From Hypericum androsaemum (Eukaryota > Streptophyta > Magnoliopsida > Malpighiales > Hypericaceae), in assembly GCA_963995505.1 (NCBI GenBank), contig OZ023183.1:13202671-13266670 (forward strand): a stretch of DNA of 64,000 nucleotides. The letters run 5' to 3'. A program made the translations under genes and the position numbers. Positions 45,193-56,839 of the stretch are shown in pieces. The notes under the pieces are model-generated. The model had not been told where the DNA came from. It did no database searches and was given only the letters and a program-made list of their open reading frames with translations. Position 1 is the first letter of the stretch, and the number at the start of each line of letters is the position of its first letter.

Positions 45193-48100
45193 ATGGACGG
45201 ATCGGGCGACGGGGACGGACCGGTGATGGTGCCCGGCGGGGAGATCCGGCGGAGTGCGCGCAGGAGATTGGTCCAGGCCACGCTTTTCCCGCATAAGCCA
45301 CCGGAACCCGAGAGGAAGAGCGAGGATGGGGAATGCGCCGGCGATGAGGAGAAAGAGAGTGGCCGAGGCGAGGAGGATGGGGACGAGGGGGCGTGTGGGA
45401 GTCAGAGTAGGAAGAGGAGGGGAAGGAAGGGGAAGCCGACTCCGCCGAGAAAGGTAATTGAGATGTTCGTTTAGCTTCTAGAAGGTGTAGTTGTGTGAGC
45501 TTTGTTTAGGTCAGTAAGGTGTGGCTGAATTAGTAGGTGCAGGAGAAGTCGCCTTTGAAAAGGACACCGAAGAAGAGAAATCCGTCAGGGTGCGATGGGC
45601 AAGGTGCTGTTGATTTAGCGGAGATCGAGGAATCAACGCCTCCGCCTATGCCTAACTTGAGGTTGGAAGCGAAATTGACTGCTGAGGTAGCTATAAGAAT
45701 TATGCTTATATCCCAGTTGGTTTAGATCACCTAATTTTTCATGTTTAGGTTATTTAAGATGTGTTGGTCTTTAAATGCGGTGGTTTGTTGTTTTGTCAGG
45801 AGAACTCGCGGAGATTTGCTGGGAAGCAGATTCATCCTTTTTTCTCATCGCTGAAAGTTAATAAGAGGGGTCAGGAGGCAACTGAATTGCAGAACGGTTG
45901 TTGCTCGGTCCTGGGAGTGGATAAAGTTGCGACGGTTGGACCTGTTCATGTGTTTGAAAGGGAACAGGTACTTTTTGCTTTGAATATATTTTGCTTGAGT
46001 TCACTCTTGGAGCACTAATTCTATTCTCAATACATGAACAAGATAACAATATTATGAGTTGTATCTCTCGATGCTTTTTAGTTGACATACTGGTGTTTAG
46101 CTATGTAGAGTAAAACTTCTACTTTGCTCTGTAGGATGATGAGATAACCCTTGACTGGAAAGATTGGACATTTGTGGAGGAAAGTTCTGTATACGGTTGT
46201 AGTTTTGAAGAAGGTCGTGTCTTTTCAAGCTTTGGAGGTTCGATTGAGCTATTGACTTCTGATGAATCACTTGTGGAAGTTGCAGCTTCTTATCCACCTT
46301 TTCCACGAAAACTTCTTCATGAAGCTAATACCACAGTCTCTGAAATGCCAGGTGAAATTCCAGGCGCATGCCATCATCATGCTGCAGAAGCAGAAACAGT
46401 AAGTGAGGTGGCCCAAGCTGAGTAAATCCATGTTATTCTTTCTTTGTTTGCTTAACCTATCTCTTGGTCTATCCTTTTTCTTTAAGCCTGTTCTCTGCTT
46501 TTCGCTCTCTTTTTTGTCCATGTTATGTGTTGGTAAATCTGTCGCAGTCATTTTTATGGTGTTGTTTTGGAAGTTCACGGGGAAGCCTCAGTTATTTGGA
46601 TCTGCATTGCTAACAGGATCTTGAGATCATTGAAGTTGAACTTCCATATGGTGATGCAGTAAAGTCAGGGGTCGAGCAACAAGGCGAATGTTTTCAAGAG
46701 AGGTGGGGATTTACATTGATGATTTCTGGCCCATGACAGCTTGTACGACATACTTTTACTGGCTTAACCATCCATGTGAATCTCTGCTCTTGGAGCCGTA
46801 TTACTTTAACTGTTTGATTTAGGGATCACAACCATGCATACTGGTTCAAAATGCATGCAGATTCATTACTCAGTTCAAGTGCCAATTTCTCCTCTTTTTT
46901 TCATGGATGTGAAATTTAGCCAGACTCTTGGCAATCTTGGATTTTAGTAATCTTATTCGACAAGGGAAAAGGAATACCAAAGGACACTAGAAAGGTGTAA
47001 AAACCTATGTAAAAAATTTACAATAGCAAGTCCCAAGCTCAACTATCATAAGCATCTCTTTTGTTCCACTTATGAACTGCACCCAGCGCTTGAATTGCAT
47101 GCAAGGTTGCGCTTGAAAGCATGTGCAGCAATTGTCAAGTTGTGCCTCAGTTCTGCATGTTCAGCTGTGCTTTCTGTCTTGCATAAATTATTCACCACTC
47201 AACCAAATCACTGATATGGTGTTGCTCCATCGACAGCTGCAGAATTATGTCTCACGATGCTGCTTGTTCCAATCAGCCTGACAAGATTCTGTGGACTGAC
47301 AAGTACCAGCCAAGAAAGGCCATGGATGTCAGTTAATTTAACTTTATTTTAATTCTTTATAAATCAGCCTTTCGCTGCTATACTTTTCTTTTCTGACTTG
47401 TAATATTGTCTGCTCAAATCTATTACAGGTGTGTGGCAACTACGAGTCCGTGAAATTTATTAACGAGTGGCTTCAAGATTGGCGTAGACGGGGTCATCGA
47501 TCTAGTATAGATTTATCTGGTTGTGATGAATGTGACATGCAAGATGCTGACTATAATGCTTTTCAAAGTGACTGTGATTCAGAAGATATTGATGAAGAGA
47601 CCAGTCGAAAAAATGTTCTGTTAGTTACTGGACCAGCTGGGGTAACAACGCCTACATCTTAGTTTACTGCATCATCATGTTTCTGGATGTCAACTAAAGT
47701 TTCTTTCTTTGATCATTTTATTTTGTAGAACTGTTTGTTGGGAAACTCGTGGCATTTTCAATTGGTCCTTCTTAGTATGTTGGAGATGGGGGTCCTTTCT
47801 TTGTTTCTCTCTAGGCTGTACGTACTTTATAGAAGTAACAGCATGTTTTGCCATGCTTTGGTGGTTGTGTCAATGCATTAAGCTGCTTTCTCAGTAGATA
47901 GAGCTTTTCTGTACACTTTTATCTTTGTGCGAGCTTGTCCTAATTTATGTCTGAAAGCAGTTCTCTCTGCTTGTTGTTTCAGTAAACCTGATTCTTTTCT
48001 TGACATTAAGTAAAGGGGACTTTTGTTTGTGTTCAATGACGACTTAGTTGTTGCTTTTCTAGTATATGCTTCTGCCTAAGGTTCTCCTTCACTACTTTTA

Positions 48101-51100
48101 AAAGAGGATATCATGATTGTCATTTTTCAGTAAGGAGAAAATTCTTTCCAGATTAAATGACTGCTTTTTTTTGCTGAAATATTAGTCAGTGCTGCTGTTA
48201 ACATTTCTTATTATCTCAGATTAACACTGAAAGCTATTTTAATGACTTAAAATTTGCAGAGTGGAAAATCTGCCGCTATCTATGCTTGTGCTAAGGAACA
48301 AGGGTTCAAAATTCTGGAGGTGCTTTTCGAGCCTATTTCGTTGTATTAGTATTGGTTCTTTGAAGAATTCTTGTCTTGTATTTTTCATGTCGATTAATCC
48401 TCTTCATATTGGTGTTTCATTCAGTAAAATGGCCTTAAGCAACATTAACTTTATGTCAGATCAGTGCATCGGAGACTAGAAGCAGCTTTATTGTCAAGCA
48501 AAAGTTTGGAGAGGCATTAGAGTCGCATTCCCTTGAGTGGTGTGTCATTTGTGTTCTTGTATCATGTATTAGTACATGGAATTTTACCTGTTTTAGGACT
48601 TAAACCAACCAGTACTCTTTGACGGAATAAAGTTCATCATTTTCAGGACACAGGAAAGTCTGACAGGACCAGAATGCAAAGATATTCTGAAGTTTCCGAA
48701 AATTCTCTCAAATAGTGAAGTGACTAAAGAGCTAGATGATGAGGTAGTGGAAGTGATACATATACCAGATGAGGATGGTTTGCTTGGAGCTCATATGACA
48801 GCTGGGAAGTTTTTCAGCAATAATGGGTCAAGTGAACCTATCCACAATCAACTCAAACCCATAGTTCTATTTGAGGATGTGGATATCGTTTTTCCAGAAG
48901 ATCGTGGTTTAACAGCTGCAATTCAACAAATTGCTGAAAAAGCAAAAGGACCTGTCATATTGACTAGCGATTGTAAGAGAGCTTCGTGATTTTCTTGTTG
49001 ATTGGGCTTGGTACATATCTTCTTTCTGATTCGTATTGCTACTTGAAAATTCCAGGTGTCCAACCTGTTCTTCCGGACAACTTGCAGAGATTACAAGTTT
49101 GCTTTTCAATGCCGTCAAAGGAAGAGCTCCTGCAGCACTTGCATTTGGTACCTTCATGTGGTTTATCATGCTTTATTTACGTGGAAAAATTTCACTTTTT
49201 TCTCTGGACTGAGTTCTGTCTTCTGTAGGTTTGCACTTCAGAGAAGGCCAAGATTCAGCCTGTTTTTCTAGAACAATTAATTCATAACTGCCAAAGCGAT
49301 ATCAGAAAAACTATTATGCATCTTCAATTTTGGTGCCAGGGAAATCAATCCCAAAGAGGTTAGTCTTTACGCATATTCTTGTATGTTGATTTGCTTTACT
49401 GCTGTCAGCTAGCCTTGAGGGTGCGGGTGTTTTTTGGCAATTCAATTCATTTATCATATGCTTACATGAATTCTTAACCCAACTTTTCCTTTTATCTGGG
49501 GGGGATAATAGTCATGGGAATAATGTCTGGAAAAACCATCCCTTTTAGTGCTGGAAATTGAAATGTTATTGCCAGAATGAGACTAATTGCGTCTTTTTGC
49601 TGTATTGGTTCATAGCCATGGTTGTAGTTAATATGAGAATTCTTAGCGCAGTGGAGAAGCGTTTTTCAAAAGAAAAAAGAAAGCTAAGAATCAGCATGCT
49701 CTAACATTAAGCATACAATGCATGAAGAGGAATCATTCCTAGTCTACGAAACGACTTTGAATAGTTGACCAGTTTTCATGTTGTAATCCACAGCTAGTAA
49801 AGTGCCAAAACTGCCAGCACAGGTGCTATTTGATCCTGAGACTGGACACAAGATATTTCCGAAGTTGATGCCTTGGAATGTCCCATCTCCCTTGTCCGAA
49901 CTAGTTGAGAAGGAGATATCTGCATCATTAGCCAAGCTGGAGGATGTTTCTGTTCCGATGGATTTCAGCAAGCAAGAAACTGAGAATAACGAGACGGATA
50001 TATCTGAAAACGGTAGTATAGAAGCCAAGAAGGAAGCCATGCTAAGTATGAACTGCTCTGAAGAAGAATACAATGACTTCTTGACTCCTTCAAAGTCAAA
50101 TTCTGGGTATTTTAGTCCTTCAAGAACCCCAGATTTGTCCTCCGTGCGAAAAACTAGGAGAAAGCTTAATGTAGTGATGTCCTCAGATTCAGAAGATGAG
50201 TATCTTCCCGACAGCTTTCCTTCAAATTTGGAAAAAGATAATCGCAGCTTGCCCCTTGAAGTTGACTGTAAAGTTCCCCTTGATTGTGAAGGTGTTCATG
50301 AGGATTTGAAACCATTAACTACCATGCGCCCTTGTTTTGGATCAATTTTTCCCAAGGAAGACGCTTCTGAGTACTCAGAAACAGTAATTGAGTTGAGTTT
50401 AATGGGTGCAAGCAGATTAGGTGATGTGTCATTTGTGGCTGAATCATCGTTTGTTCCTGAGACTGAAATCAATGATGCGGGTGCCGGATCTCATAGTAGG
50501 ATGTCCTTTGATGAAGTAACTAACAGCTTGGAAGATGTTTCAATCTGCCATAAATTTGGACAAGAACTTCTTCCCCCCGGAGGAGACAAACTTTGTGAAG
50601 CAACACTGATGCTGAAGAAAGACTCTGATTTACTGGGAACTGGCTTCGATTTGTTCGCAGCATCATCAGAAGAGGTCGAGGATTCTCAAAGTCGACATGT
50701 GCAAGCAGTTACACGAGAATTTCAATTGACAGACCAGTGTAGCCGTATGGATTTCAAAGTTGAACCTGTGCAGGTGGAAGAGCCTAAGCCCCCTCCGTTT
50801 AGTCATTCAGTACAAGAATCCTGGAGAAAACTTCGTGATAATCATGCAGATCTCAAAGATATAGTTGCATCAGAACTGAAAGATGCTCCTGGAATTGTAG
50901 ACCTTGCATACCAGTTCAGCAATCTGATCTCAGAAACTGAACTGTTACTTTCCAAATGCCAACTGCTGGTAGATATCAACTTCCTAGATGCAATTTTGAT
51001 TTTATAGATACATCTCGTTTGATCTTTTAATTACATTAATACTTTGTTCAGGATTTCGGCAATTCGTCAACTATTGTATCAGACGAATCAGAAGCATTTA

Positions 51101-51915
51101 GCCAGTCTAACGATGGGCTGATGATGACATCCGTGATTGATCAGCATGGATTATGCTTCTATGCCAACAAAGTTGCTTCTGTGGGGTTAAAACTGAGTTC
51201 GGTTGATGAAGTTGCTGCCGCAAGCTTTAACCAGGACATGTCATGTACTGATAAGACTATTGAGGTTGGTGGCTTCGCTGAACATAATGCGCTCAGTGGA
51301 AGTACTTCCGGTGTCGGAGAGGAAGAACATATGACCCAGTCAAGGAGTGAGGCAATATTAAGCAGGTATGAGCAAATACTTCTCTAATTATTGACTAGGT
51401 TGGGCACATACCCATCCAATTTCAAAGGATTGCAAATTCCTCACATTAGAGACGGCCAAGAGCCTTTTGTTGGATGGCACATGATCCCTCTGTTTATTCA
51501 CTTTTGTGCCCATTGCTGTAACCATTCTTTCTTGCCTGCAGGGTTCCGAGGTCACGTCTTTTTGATATCGTGCAGTCTTTGGTGCCCTCCCGAATGCTCA
51601 TGACCCTCAGAGGGGATACAATCCATGAATTTACATCTTCACTTAGCTGCATTTCACGATTAGAAGCTTCCCGTTTATCAGGAAGCACCGGCAGAATAAA
51701 AAGGAGGTGCACATCCAAACTGATTGCTGGCACTTCTACATTTCAAGTTCTACTGTTATGTTCTCATCTTGTCGGCATCTTACAGGGGACGAACTCCTCG
51801 AAATTACTTGAGCACTGGTTCGCTGATGTTATCTCCCGAAGAGATTTCGTTCGTGTGCCGATGCAACCTCTACGGAAGGAGCTCATTCAACGAAGGTGAC
51901 ACCAATAACAGATAG
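45193..51915 (+). CDS. ATAD5: ELG1/ATAD5-like AAA+ ATPase, RFC-like complex large subunit
   Basis: By family this is the large subunit of the ELG1 RFC-like complex, which unloads PCNA from DNA in the nucleus. I can place 16 exons with GT-AG borders: 45193-45453, 45543-45686, 45800-45967, 46135-46398, 46617-46702, 47237-47327, 47429-47641, 48260-48319, 48460-48539, 48647-48972, 49056-49147, 49229-49358, 49794-50968, 51052-51365, 51542-51706, 51786-51915. They total 3,699 bp, 1,232 residues, with all phases consistent. Seen: basic N-terminus with RRLVQATLF (24-32), KQIHPFF (144-150), RFC-type WTDKYQP (about 327), Walker A GPAGSGKS split by an intron (about 406-413), Walker B PIVLFEDVD (about 527-535), acidic Ser-rich region, conserved C-terminal LMLSPEEIS. 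No lesion seen. It is the only intact host gene here. The exon 10 donor (48973) is the least certain border. Confidence 0.9.
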
Positions 51916-52376
51916 AACTGGTTCGTGCAATCTAAACAACTACATATAGAATCATAGCCTGAGTGTCAACAGACGGTATTCTCTTCACTAACCAGAGAGG
52001 TCACAGCTCTCTAGTTAATGAACCTATTCTATTAATGATTCTAATGAAGGGCACGAAAAATTATGTTGCCATTATAGGAGATCAGATGCCAAGTGAAATG
52101 AATGTGTTCCACTACATTTATCTGTCAATGACCGTACCTCACTTATCACAAAAAATGGCCGTAGATCATCCTATATAGCTGCTGATTATAGAGTAGCACT
52201 CACTAGTTGAAGACCATTGCAGATTTATTTCTGAACCATTTCGATTAGGGCCATTTACCCTGTTGTAAAAGCTCTTTATAGCCAGCAACGTTAGTGTAAT
52301 CACCGTAAATGAGCTATCTATGATTGCCGATTTTTATTATTTCAAATGATATACTTAAGTGAATGAGTTCTGGTTT

Positions 52377-52382
52377 AATAAA
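52377..52382 (+). terminator. Possible polyadenylation signal of the ATAD5 gene
   Basis: An AATAAA 462 bp after the stop codon. A 3' UTR of this length is plausible; a nearer AT-rich stretch (about 52325-52350) could serve instead. Confidence 0.35.
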
Positions 52383-52399
52383 GAGATCTTGAGTTCGTA

Positions 52400-54100
52400 C
52401 TTTGAAGAATATACCATTGTTAAATATTTATTGAGACAATTTTATAACTTCTAAAAAAATTTATTCTGATTGAACTTGAATTAGGACTCTCAGTTCAATA
52501 CCAAGTAGCATAAACCCAAAAAATAGTTATCGTCGATAGCTATGTGATTTTGACTGCTTCAGCCCTGGAATGGTACTTTCTATTTTTGAAAGGACCTGGA
52601 ATGGTATTTTTCCAATCCCGATTTGCAAAGGAGATGGATTTTCTCTGCAACGGTTATGGTTTTTCACAAAATAGTGCTGGAGAGGGTAACGTAATAATTT
52701 GGTTTTTGTAGCTTTGGGAAAAGAAACCTTAGTTCGAGGGATGCAGATGCCTACGTGAACGAAAGGAATCTCTCCAAAAAAAATAAATAAAGGACAAATG
52801 CAATTTTTTTTGAAAAAAAATATCGGGTCAAACATCTTCATGAATACGAAGAAAAAATACAAGAGCATTCGACAAAAACAACCTATCCATAACGGCTACC
52901 GGCCTTCTCCATTTTCGTCCACCGTGTCTGATCAGCTTACGCTTCCACCGTGACCGACATCATTGGCGACAGAGGAGGCCCAACTTAGCAGTTCTTTCCT
53001 CTCTAAAATGTATAATGTTTTTCTATTTTTTAATTTAAAATCAAATATTATCGGGTCATATTTAATGATGATTTTTATTGTTTGATTTTTCTTATGTAAA
53101 AATTTTGGATCACATTAATACTTTAATATATATTTTTTACAACAATTTGACTTTTGAAGTTAATTATTGTCTTATCATCTTAGCGTTTTTTCACAACAAC
53201 GTTGAAGTATTGATTGAGGTCTAATAATCCAAAAGACAATCTTGAGTCTTGGATTCAAGAGTTTCGATTTTAACAATAAATTACCTTAATCATAAATCTG
53301 GATATGTATTTTTTTCGGTAGAATCTAGATGTGAGTTATTCAGTTTACCTAAAAACACTCTTGTAAAGCTTTCACGTTTGTAGAGACCCTTCTCTTTCAA
53401 CTTTAAAGCTCTTCTAAATTTTTTTTCAACTCTACGTAAATATTTGGTTTGTCTATGTATGGCCTAATTTTGTTAATTTTTTCAGAACCATTTGCATGTC
53501 TCTTGGACAACGCATCGATAGTTGCCCTGTGAAGTTTGATTTCAAGAATCGAACAAATCAAAAGCCTGTACATATCGGTAGCAAAAATTGTTCGATACAT
53601 AGATCTTTTTGCAAGGTTAGAGCCTCATCAAAAACAGACATGAATAATGTACTAAAATGTGCAACAGTGCACGTCATCTGCAATCCTGTCAAACAAACCT
53701 AAGAAATGATTATTTCCAACCCACGAACCAACCAAACATAACCAAAGTCAAAATAGACCAAACAAACAAAGACCACGACCTTCATTTTAGAAGATCAGTG
53801 CTAAGTCCTAACAACTAAAGCTAAAATCTTCGATGAAAGGTGGACTTTTAAAGCCACGTCCATAAAAAAAATAAACTATATATGCTACAACGAAAACAAG
53901 GAAAAATTAAATGCCAAAATAGTAAGACAAAGCCCTGGTGGACCGAATCTCCATGTCATCCACCCCACGTCAGCAAAAATAAACATTGCACATAAACTTG
54001 CGTTATGTATCCCAAAGTAGATGTTACAAGCTATTCGACATATCGGGGGATTGACTTGCAAAAGTCAAAATCCCTAATCATTTTTCTCTTCTTCACAACT
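52400..54100. other. Intergenic AT-rich region
   Basis: Short open stretches only, none with a recognisable domain. No element ends were identified. Confidence 0.5.
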
Positions 54101-54107
54101 GAAGGGG

Positions 54108-55690
54108 TGAGACATTTTGTATGATGATGGAATAATAAATTTATATCTCGCATTTAGAAAAAATTTAGTGGCACGAAGCAAAAAAATTGCGCGCATGGGC
54201 GTAATAATATTATTTAATTTTTCCATTATTACGTGATCGATATACTGCTCTAAATAAATAATTTATTATATAAGTAAATTTAAATAAACTGGTTCAATAT
54301 AGAAAAAATGGTGGATATAAACTATTTTTTATAGAATATTTTTATACAAAACAATCATTTATGGGGTAATTATGAAAAATTAAAAAACTATGTACTAAGT
54401 TTTAATGTTTGGTACGGGTGAATTGTCTCGCTTAGTCCCCAGGGATCTTTTATTGTCGCCAGTTCTCGGGATAATTTTATTCCATATATTATTTAATAAA
54501 ATTGATTAAATGCTCAAATCCAGAAACTTACCCAATTCAAAGGGCTCGTTTCATTATAAAATAAAAAGATACACGTTCCCAAACCAAACCTCAATCCTAA
54601 GCCCCCAAATCTCCATCACATTTGTGACAGTTCTCTATTCCACCCACCCATCCCCCGGAACAAAGATGAGGGGCACTGTCATTATCTGTATGCTTATTAT
54701 GGTTGCCTGGATATCGCTTCTACCGATTGGGTCAAGAATTGATTTGATACACTATGAGATGTTCCAGTAACAAACAAGTCCAGCGGCAATTTTTTGACGT
54801 ACAACACATCAGAACATCTTTTGCGTCGGTCCCGGTTGAAGAGATTGAGTATGAGGTAAAGAGTTAATCTTTCTTAATGTGACTGACAAAACTAGATGAG
54901 AAAAGGAGATTATTGATTGTGAGGCGGGAATTATAGAAATTCTTGGGGTTTTTAAGATAAAGATTATTGGGTTCAAAGAAGAATCAGCGTTAGTTTAATG
55001 ATTTTTTTAGGGTTTATATTGATTTTGGGTGAAAATAGTCTTTTTGCTTGACAATGCTATACATACTTTTCCCTTATTTACGAGGCTCTTGAAATCATCC
55101 TTTTTGAGTTCCAATTCGAATTATCAGTTAAATTTTTTAGTTGATATAAATGGTTGTTAGTGGATTTTTTATCTCTCTCTTTCTATGTCAATTGATTTTT
55201 ATCTTTGGTAAAATTTATCATTATGTGAAGTACTTACTTTTTCTCAAGTTATTAGACATTTTGTGATAATGATGAAATAATAAGTCTATATCTCACATAT
55301 GTAACAAATTTAGTTGCGCGGAGTATGAAAATTTTATTAGTGGGAGTAATATATTATTTAGTTTTTCATTGTTACATAATTAATATACTATTCTGAATTA
55401 ATAATCTTTTATAAGTATATATAAATGAAATGGTTTAATATAGTAAAAAATGGTGATATAAGTTATTTTTAGTAGAATTTGTGAAAATAGCGAACAACTT
55501 TGTACAAAATAATTATTTATTGGTTGTATCTGAAAAATTAAAGTATTCATGCGCTAGTTTGTAAATAATGTTTTTTGAGAAGGCTAGTTTGTAAGTATTG
55601 GTAAGGGCGAATTGTGCATAGGATCTTTTCTTGCCGTTAATTTTTTTTAGGAGTAATTTATTCCATTTTGTTCAACAGAATAAAAATTAT
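54108..55690. repeat. ~400 bp direct repeat pair
   Basis: The blocks 54108-54505 and 55256-55690 align in the same orientation with many substitutions and small indels. Shared parts include GACATTTTGT at the start, ATATAA(A/G)-type runs, GTGAATTGT/GCGAATTGT and GGATCTTTT near the end. They lack clear TG...CA ends. A tandem duplication of a promoter region is more likely than LTRs. Confidence 0.6.
54666..54770 (+). CDS. Small signal-peptide-like ORF
   Basis: The ATG at 54666 opens 34 codons starting MRGTVIICMLIMVAWISLLP, a convincing hydrophobic secretion signal with a basic second residue. A further 34 codons (SSNKQVQRQFFDV onward, ending EEIEYEVKS) follow in another frame to about 54867, so a one-base indel may have broken a ~70-residue secreted peptide precursor. 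I recognise no peptide family. It lies between the two blocks of the 400 bp direct repeat. Confidence 0.35.
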   Translation: MRGTVIICMLIMVAWISLLPIGSRIDLIHYEMFQ

Positions 55691-56234
55691 CTAATAATAA
55701 TTGTTACGGTTTAAAGTAAAATGTAACACGTGACATATTTTTATCTAATGCAATTTGTAACTTTTGAATGTAAATTATATAGATTTTAGGACAAATTATT
55801 GTAGTATCCCTTTCGTTTGACTTAATCGACGATTTAGTCCCTCTAGTTTCGAAAAATGTTATAACATCCTCCTTCTTTGATATTATTATACTTTGGGATC
55901 TCTGGCTTCGGAATATTTGATTTTCTCCGGCGAATGGCCACTTGAAAAGACAAAAATACCCCCTTTTGTAATCTTTTACCATTTCTCTCTTATAAATTTA
56001 TTTGTAACATTGTTTACCCAAATATTTTACCTTTCTTCTTAAAAGTTTACCAAAAAATCTCTCCTCCTCTAGGGTTCACGAACTGGGCAAACAAAACCGA
56101 AGGTCCACGTTTGGGCAAGGCGAATCGAAGGTCCATCTTTTTTGTAAGCCAAATCGAAGATCGAGGAGGTAGAATTGAAGGTCCGCTCCTCTAGGGTTTC
56201 CTCCGTTCCAGTAGCTGAAAGTCGCAGGTTATCC

Positions 56235-56618
56235 ATGTCATCCTCTAATTTATCGTACGAGGTCGATGATGGTGTCAAGTACATTAATATTGAGTGCAGG
56301 TGTGGCATTCGTGCCTTAGTTAAGATTGCCGAGTCTAAAAAAAATAAGGAGCGGTTGTATTATGCTTGTGCAAAGAATAATTGTCGGTAGCTTGGATGTT
56401 GTATTCGACAGGAAGCAGATTGGTGTTATCGTTCCCATGAAGTGCAAGCTTCTAGCAGCTGTGGTCATTCTAATGCATTGGTGATCGAAGAATTGAAGAT
56501 GATCAATAAGATGTTGAAAGAGCAAGTTTCCAGCAGCTACGTCACGTTGTTGAAGAACTTAGTGACCGTCCTCATTATATGCAACATTGTATTTTATTTT
56601 CAAATGAATGCAAAGTAG
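56235..56618 (+). pseudogene. GRF-type zinc finger protein in the MULE, one stop
   Basis: From the ATG at 56235 the frame gives MSSSNLSYEVDDG, a GRF zinc finger (ECRCGIRALVKI, then RLYYACAKNNC), a short coiled coil (EELKMINKMLKEQ) and a C-terminal membrane segment (LVTVLIICNIVFYF) ending at a TAG at 56616-56618. An in-frame TAG at 56388-56390 splits it, just where GRF fingers carry an aromatic residue, so TGG to TAG is likely. Proteins of this layout are common in plants and often sit beside MULE transposases. Here it lies inside the TIRs, so it moved with the element. The function is unknown; a nucleic-acid-binding accessory role is possible. Confidence 0.75.
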
Positions 56619-56839
56619 ACAGGATGGAGAACTCTGAATTCATGTAACTGCATCTTCTTGATATTGAGTTTCATCTCCAAAATAGCAATATTGTACGTGC
56701 AGGTACATCACATAGAGTTTCAACTCTAAAATATAACCATTGAGTTTCATCTCCAAAATATAACCATTAAAGCTACATAACATAGAGTTTCATCTCTAAA
56801 AGACCTATTACATATCCTACTAATACTTCCAAATTGAAG

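Noticed and set aside
45042..45301. Minus-strand ORF overlapping the first ATAD5 exon (44927-45301)
   Set aside because: Antisense of GC-rich exon 1 and promoter; no domain.
49802..51007. A separate 401-residue gene
   Set aside because: It is exon 13 of the ATAD5 gene; phases join on both sides and the last codons before 51007 lie in the intron.
51963..52178. Small gene after ATAD5
   Set aside because: No ATG-supported domain; it fits the 3' UTR.
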